DNA of 61,996 nucleotides from Planctomycetota bacterium (lineage in GTDB: Bacteria; Planctomycetota; GCA-002687715), in NCBI GenBank assembly GCA_002687715.1, contig NZBC01000193.1:1-61996 (forward strand), written 5' to 3'. Every line of letters begins with the position of its first letter. Positions within the stretch are counted from its first letter, which is position 1. Shown here in pieces: positions 61,201-61,996 of this stretch. Under the pieces are notes generated by a model that was not told the DNA's origin, ran no database searches, and worked only from the letters and a program-made list of their open reading frames with translations. Position numbers and translations under genes: made by a program.

Positions 61201-61886
61201 ACCGCGCCGTCCGACAGGGCCGCTGGAAGCTCGTCGCCCGCGGCGCACGCGGCCCCTGGGAGCTGTACGACCTCGAGGCCAACCGCACCGAGACCACGGA
61301 CCTCGCGAAGACGAACGCCGAACGCACGCAGTCGATGGCCGCCCTGTGGCACCGGTGGGCCGAGCGTTGTCACGTCCTCCCCGTGAATCCGCAACGCCGG
61401 GAGTCTCGTCCGAGCTTCTCCACACAGCGACGCTTCGACCTCGGCCCCACCGCCGATCTCCCGCGGAACCGCGCCCCGTACGTCAAGGACCGCGGCTTCA
61501 CCATCACCGTCGACATCACCAAGCCCGGCCGCAGCGGCGTCCTCGTCGCCCAGGGCGGCAGCAGCCACGGCTGGTCACTCCATCTCGAGGACGGACGCCC
61601 GGTGTTCTCCACCCGCCACGGTGGCCGCCTCACCGAGATCAAGTCGAAGCAACCGCTGACGAGCAATCGCATCCAGGTCCGCCTGCGCCGCTCCGGGAAG
61701 ATCACCATCACCGCCGGTGACCAGCAGGTCGCCCGCGGCGACGCCGGTCGCGGCCTCGTCGCCATGCCCGCCGACGGCCTCCAGGTCGCCCGCGACCTCA
61801 AGGGTCCGGTCGGCCGCTATCAAACCGCACACCCGTTCGACGGCACGGTCGCCAAGGTCGTCATCGAACTCGACATGGAGAAGTAG
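58287..61886 (+). CDS. Secreted DUF5010-like glycoside-hydrolase domain fused to a sulfatase
   Basis: 1199 residues from ATG 58287, at a signal peptide ([17 protein letters not shown]); the longer frame upstream is a shadow. Residues ~20-390 resemble DUF5010/GH99-like barrels ([37 protein letters not shown]). A ~110-residue beta domain follows. Residues ~508-1000 are a type I sulfatase: [18 protein letters not shown], then C555-C-P-T-R559 fitting C-x-P-x-R, and SGKWHVTPH. The last ~130 residues look LamG-like. Joint removal of sulfate and sugars from a sulfated polysaccharide is the likely use. Confidence 0.85.
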   Translation: MLRIAALLLLIAGLGAAQTTPVVATHYFYWYRWPDQHFPRVGDHHSEGHTHPVPDPESVDYGKPEWHARQLADMRAAGIDIALPVYWGFPSTRLPKGLRWTNDGIPPMVKAALAQEPGGVKIGLFYDTSTLHNRVRRTTPMASRADLTTPRGQALFCGTVVGFFEMIPEKLWGRIHGRPLVVLYSSGFAERWDEDLGRHLREAFAKRFPGETPFLVADASWGEVGQDRRTQWGAALNGPSLFPGVAQIGPGYDDRPVPGRFTPIREREHGRFYEHAWRATLAHRPELVLLETWNELHEGTEICQTLATGRRYLDLTRTWSDRLRSGAPPGPEIALKHRDPTPRADLSWGSEVAGGTPRVRMDYAQETQSGLRERPWADGPVVRREKRLVSNGKPSAGVRYVYFQIGDRWRFNRPAPGDRYELVVTTASPCRLRCEFDGFDSAAPVEGAYTSATIAGSDGRTPRTRHIFHLNGARFANRQNGGSDFRLLVAGETVAIEKVVVAPRKPRRPDIVVIMADDMGWSDIGCYGSEIKTPNLDALAKAGLRYTQFYNTSRCCPTRATLLTGLYAHQAGIGHMMSDRGHDGYRGDLNAHCVTIAEVLKPAGYGTYMSGKWHVTPHVSPDGPKHNWPRQRGFDRFFGTIHGAGSFYDPNSLTRDNTQITPDDGFYYTDAISTEAVKSIEQHAAKRADDPLFLYVTYTAPHWPLHALPEDIARYDGVYDDGWDTIRQRRWARQKKLGLIDPRWPLTDRDRGVPAWSDTKDKPWHVRRMEVYAAMVDRMDQGIGRIVDALRKSGRLNDTLILFLADNGGCAEEYGSRGPVKPDPKRPAPLRPMGKDELQRAMQPRVTRDGRTVRTGHGVMPGPADTYIAYGKGWANASNTPFRMYKHWVHEGGIAAPLIAHWPRRVHRSGQLEAQPTHLIDLMATCVDLANATYPKRRGDAEVRPMEGLSLVPTFVGDRLNNRALFWEHEGNRAVRQGRWKLVARGARGPWELYDLEANRTETTDLAKTNAERTQSMAALWHRWAERCHVLPVNPQRRESRPSFSTQRRFDLGPTADLPRNRAPYVKDRGFTITVDITKPGRSGVLVAQGGSSHGWSLHLEDGRPVFSTRHGGRLTEIKSKQPLTSNRIQVRLRRSGKITITAGDQQVARGDAGRGLVAMPADGLQVARDLKGPVGRYQTAHPFDGTVAKVVIELDMEK

Positions 61887-61897
61887 TCCCGTCTCGT

Positions 61898-61913
61898 GGG
61901 AGCGCGGACCTCC
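61898..61913. repeat. Partial copy of the dispersed repeat
   Basis: GGGAGCGCGGACCTCC matches the first 16 bases of the element at 6659. It lies just after the sulfatase fusion. The rest of the window (61914-61996) shows no gene. Confidence 0.7.
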
Positions 61914-61996
61914 TGTACCGTTTCAGCGTCTCTTCGAGGGTGGGATTATCCTTCGCGGGAGACCCGGCTGATCCACCGAGAGGACCTGGACTCTCC

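Noticed and set aside
1..61996. Scan for CRISPR arrays, tRNA or rRNA genes, and intact insertion sequences
   Set aside because: No regular spacer repeats, cloverleaf-like sequence, rRNA motif or transposase frame recognised; only inverted repeats without enzymes.

Overview
The window is GC-rich, tightly packed bacterial DNA. It carries many secreted or membrane-anchored proteins with short N-terminal hydrophobic leaders often ending in AQ, several sulfatases, unusual glycoside hydrolases, a MauG-type cytochrome, carboxypeptidase-regulatory repeats and an ECF sigma factor with a long extracytoplasmic extension. This style suggests a marine or freshwater Planctomycetota lineage or a close relative. 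That placement is inference from gene content and protein style; no rRNA or tRNA gene was recognised.

Layout. 1-22.6 kb: mostly single genes for exported proteins (glutamine amidotransferase, carboxypeptidase-regulatory repeat protein, DUF1579 protein, MauG-like cytochrome, SpoIIE-type phosphatase, beta-helix protein, sulfatase, BOF/SHOCT protein, esterase-like hydrolase, M14 carboxypeptidase, metallo-beta-lactamase-fold protein, alpha/beta-hydrolase with a metal-binding tail). The stretch ends with a fused ECF sigma factor and serpin-like protein. 22.7-24.8 kb: a membrane EMO/HdrD-type oxidoreductase. 24.9-30.0 kb: a GH127-GH2 fusion on the opposite strand and a decayed GxxExxY gene framed by inverted repeats. 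30.05-45.27 kb: an unbroken 17-gene minus-strand operon. 45.3-62 kb: aldo/keto reductase, membrane hydrolase plus AlgX/AlgJ-like pair, arylamine N-acetyltransferase, PurF, a GH172-like protein, SGNH hydrolase, beta-lactamase-fold hydrolase and a DUF5010-like/sulfatase fusion.

The centrepiece is the 15-kb operon. In transcription order it encodes a GcvH-like lipoyl carrier, a lipoate ligase-like protein, two LipS1/LipS2-like radical SAM proteins, a third unassigned radical SAM protein, TusA, an sLpl(AB)-like lipoate ligase, a DsrE-family protein, an LbpA-like lipoate-binding protein, sHdrC1-, sHdrB1-, sHdrA- and sHdrH-like proteins, an HdrD-like sHdrB3 candidate, a SufS-like cysteine desulfurase, and EtfB and EtfA. 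With the EMO-like quinone oxidoreductase 5 kb downstream, this fits the ETF-linked (type II) version of the lipoate-dependent sulfur-oxidising heterodisulfide reductase-like (sHdr) pathway. The model is: sulfur carried by TusA/DsrE reaches lipoylated LbpA, is oxidised on the Hdr-like complex, and electrons pass to ETF, EMO and the quinone pool. The lipoyl cofactor would be made in place by the LipS pair and the ligases.

The other standout is the single reading frame that joins an ECF sigma factor, one hydrophobic segment and a serpin domain. A family of dispersed GC-rich palindromic repeats, one of them in a coding region, and a large hairpin at 15.4 kb are the main non-coding features.
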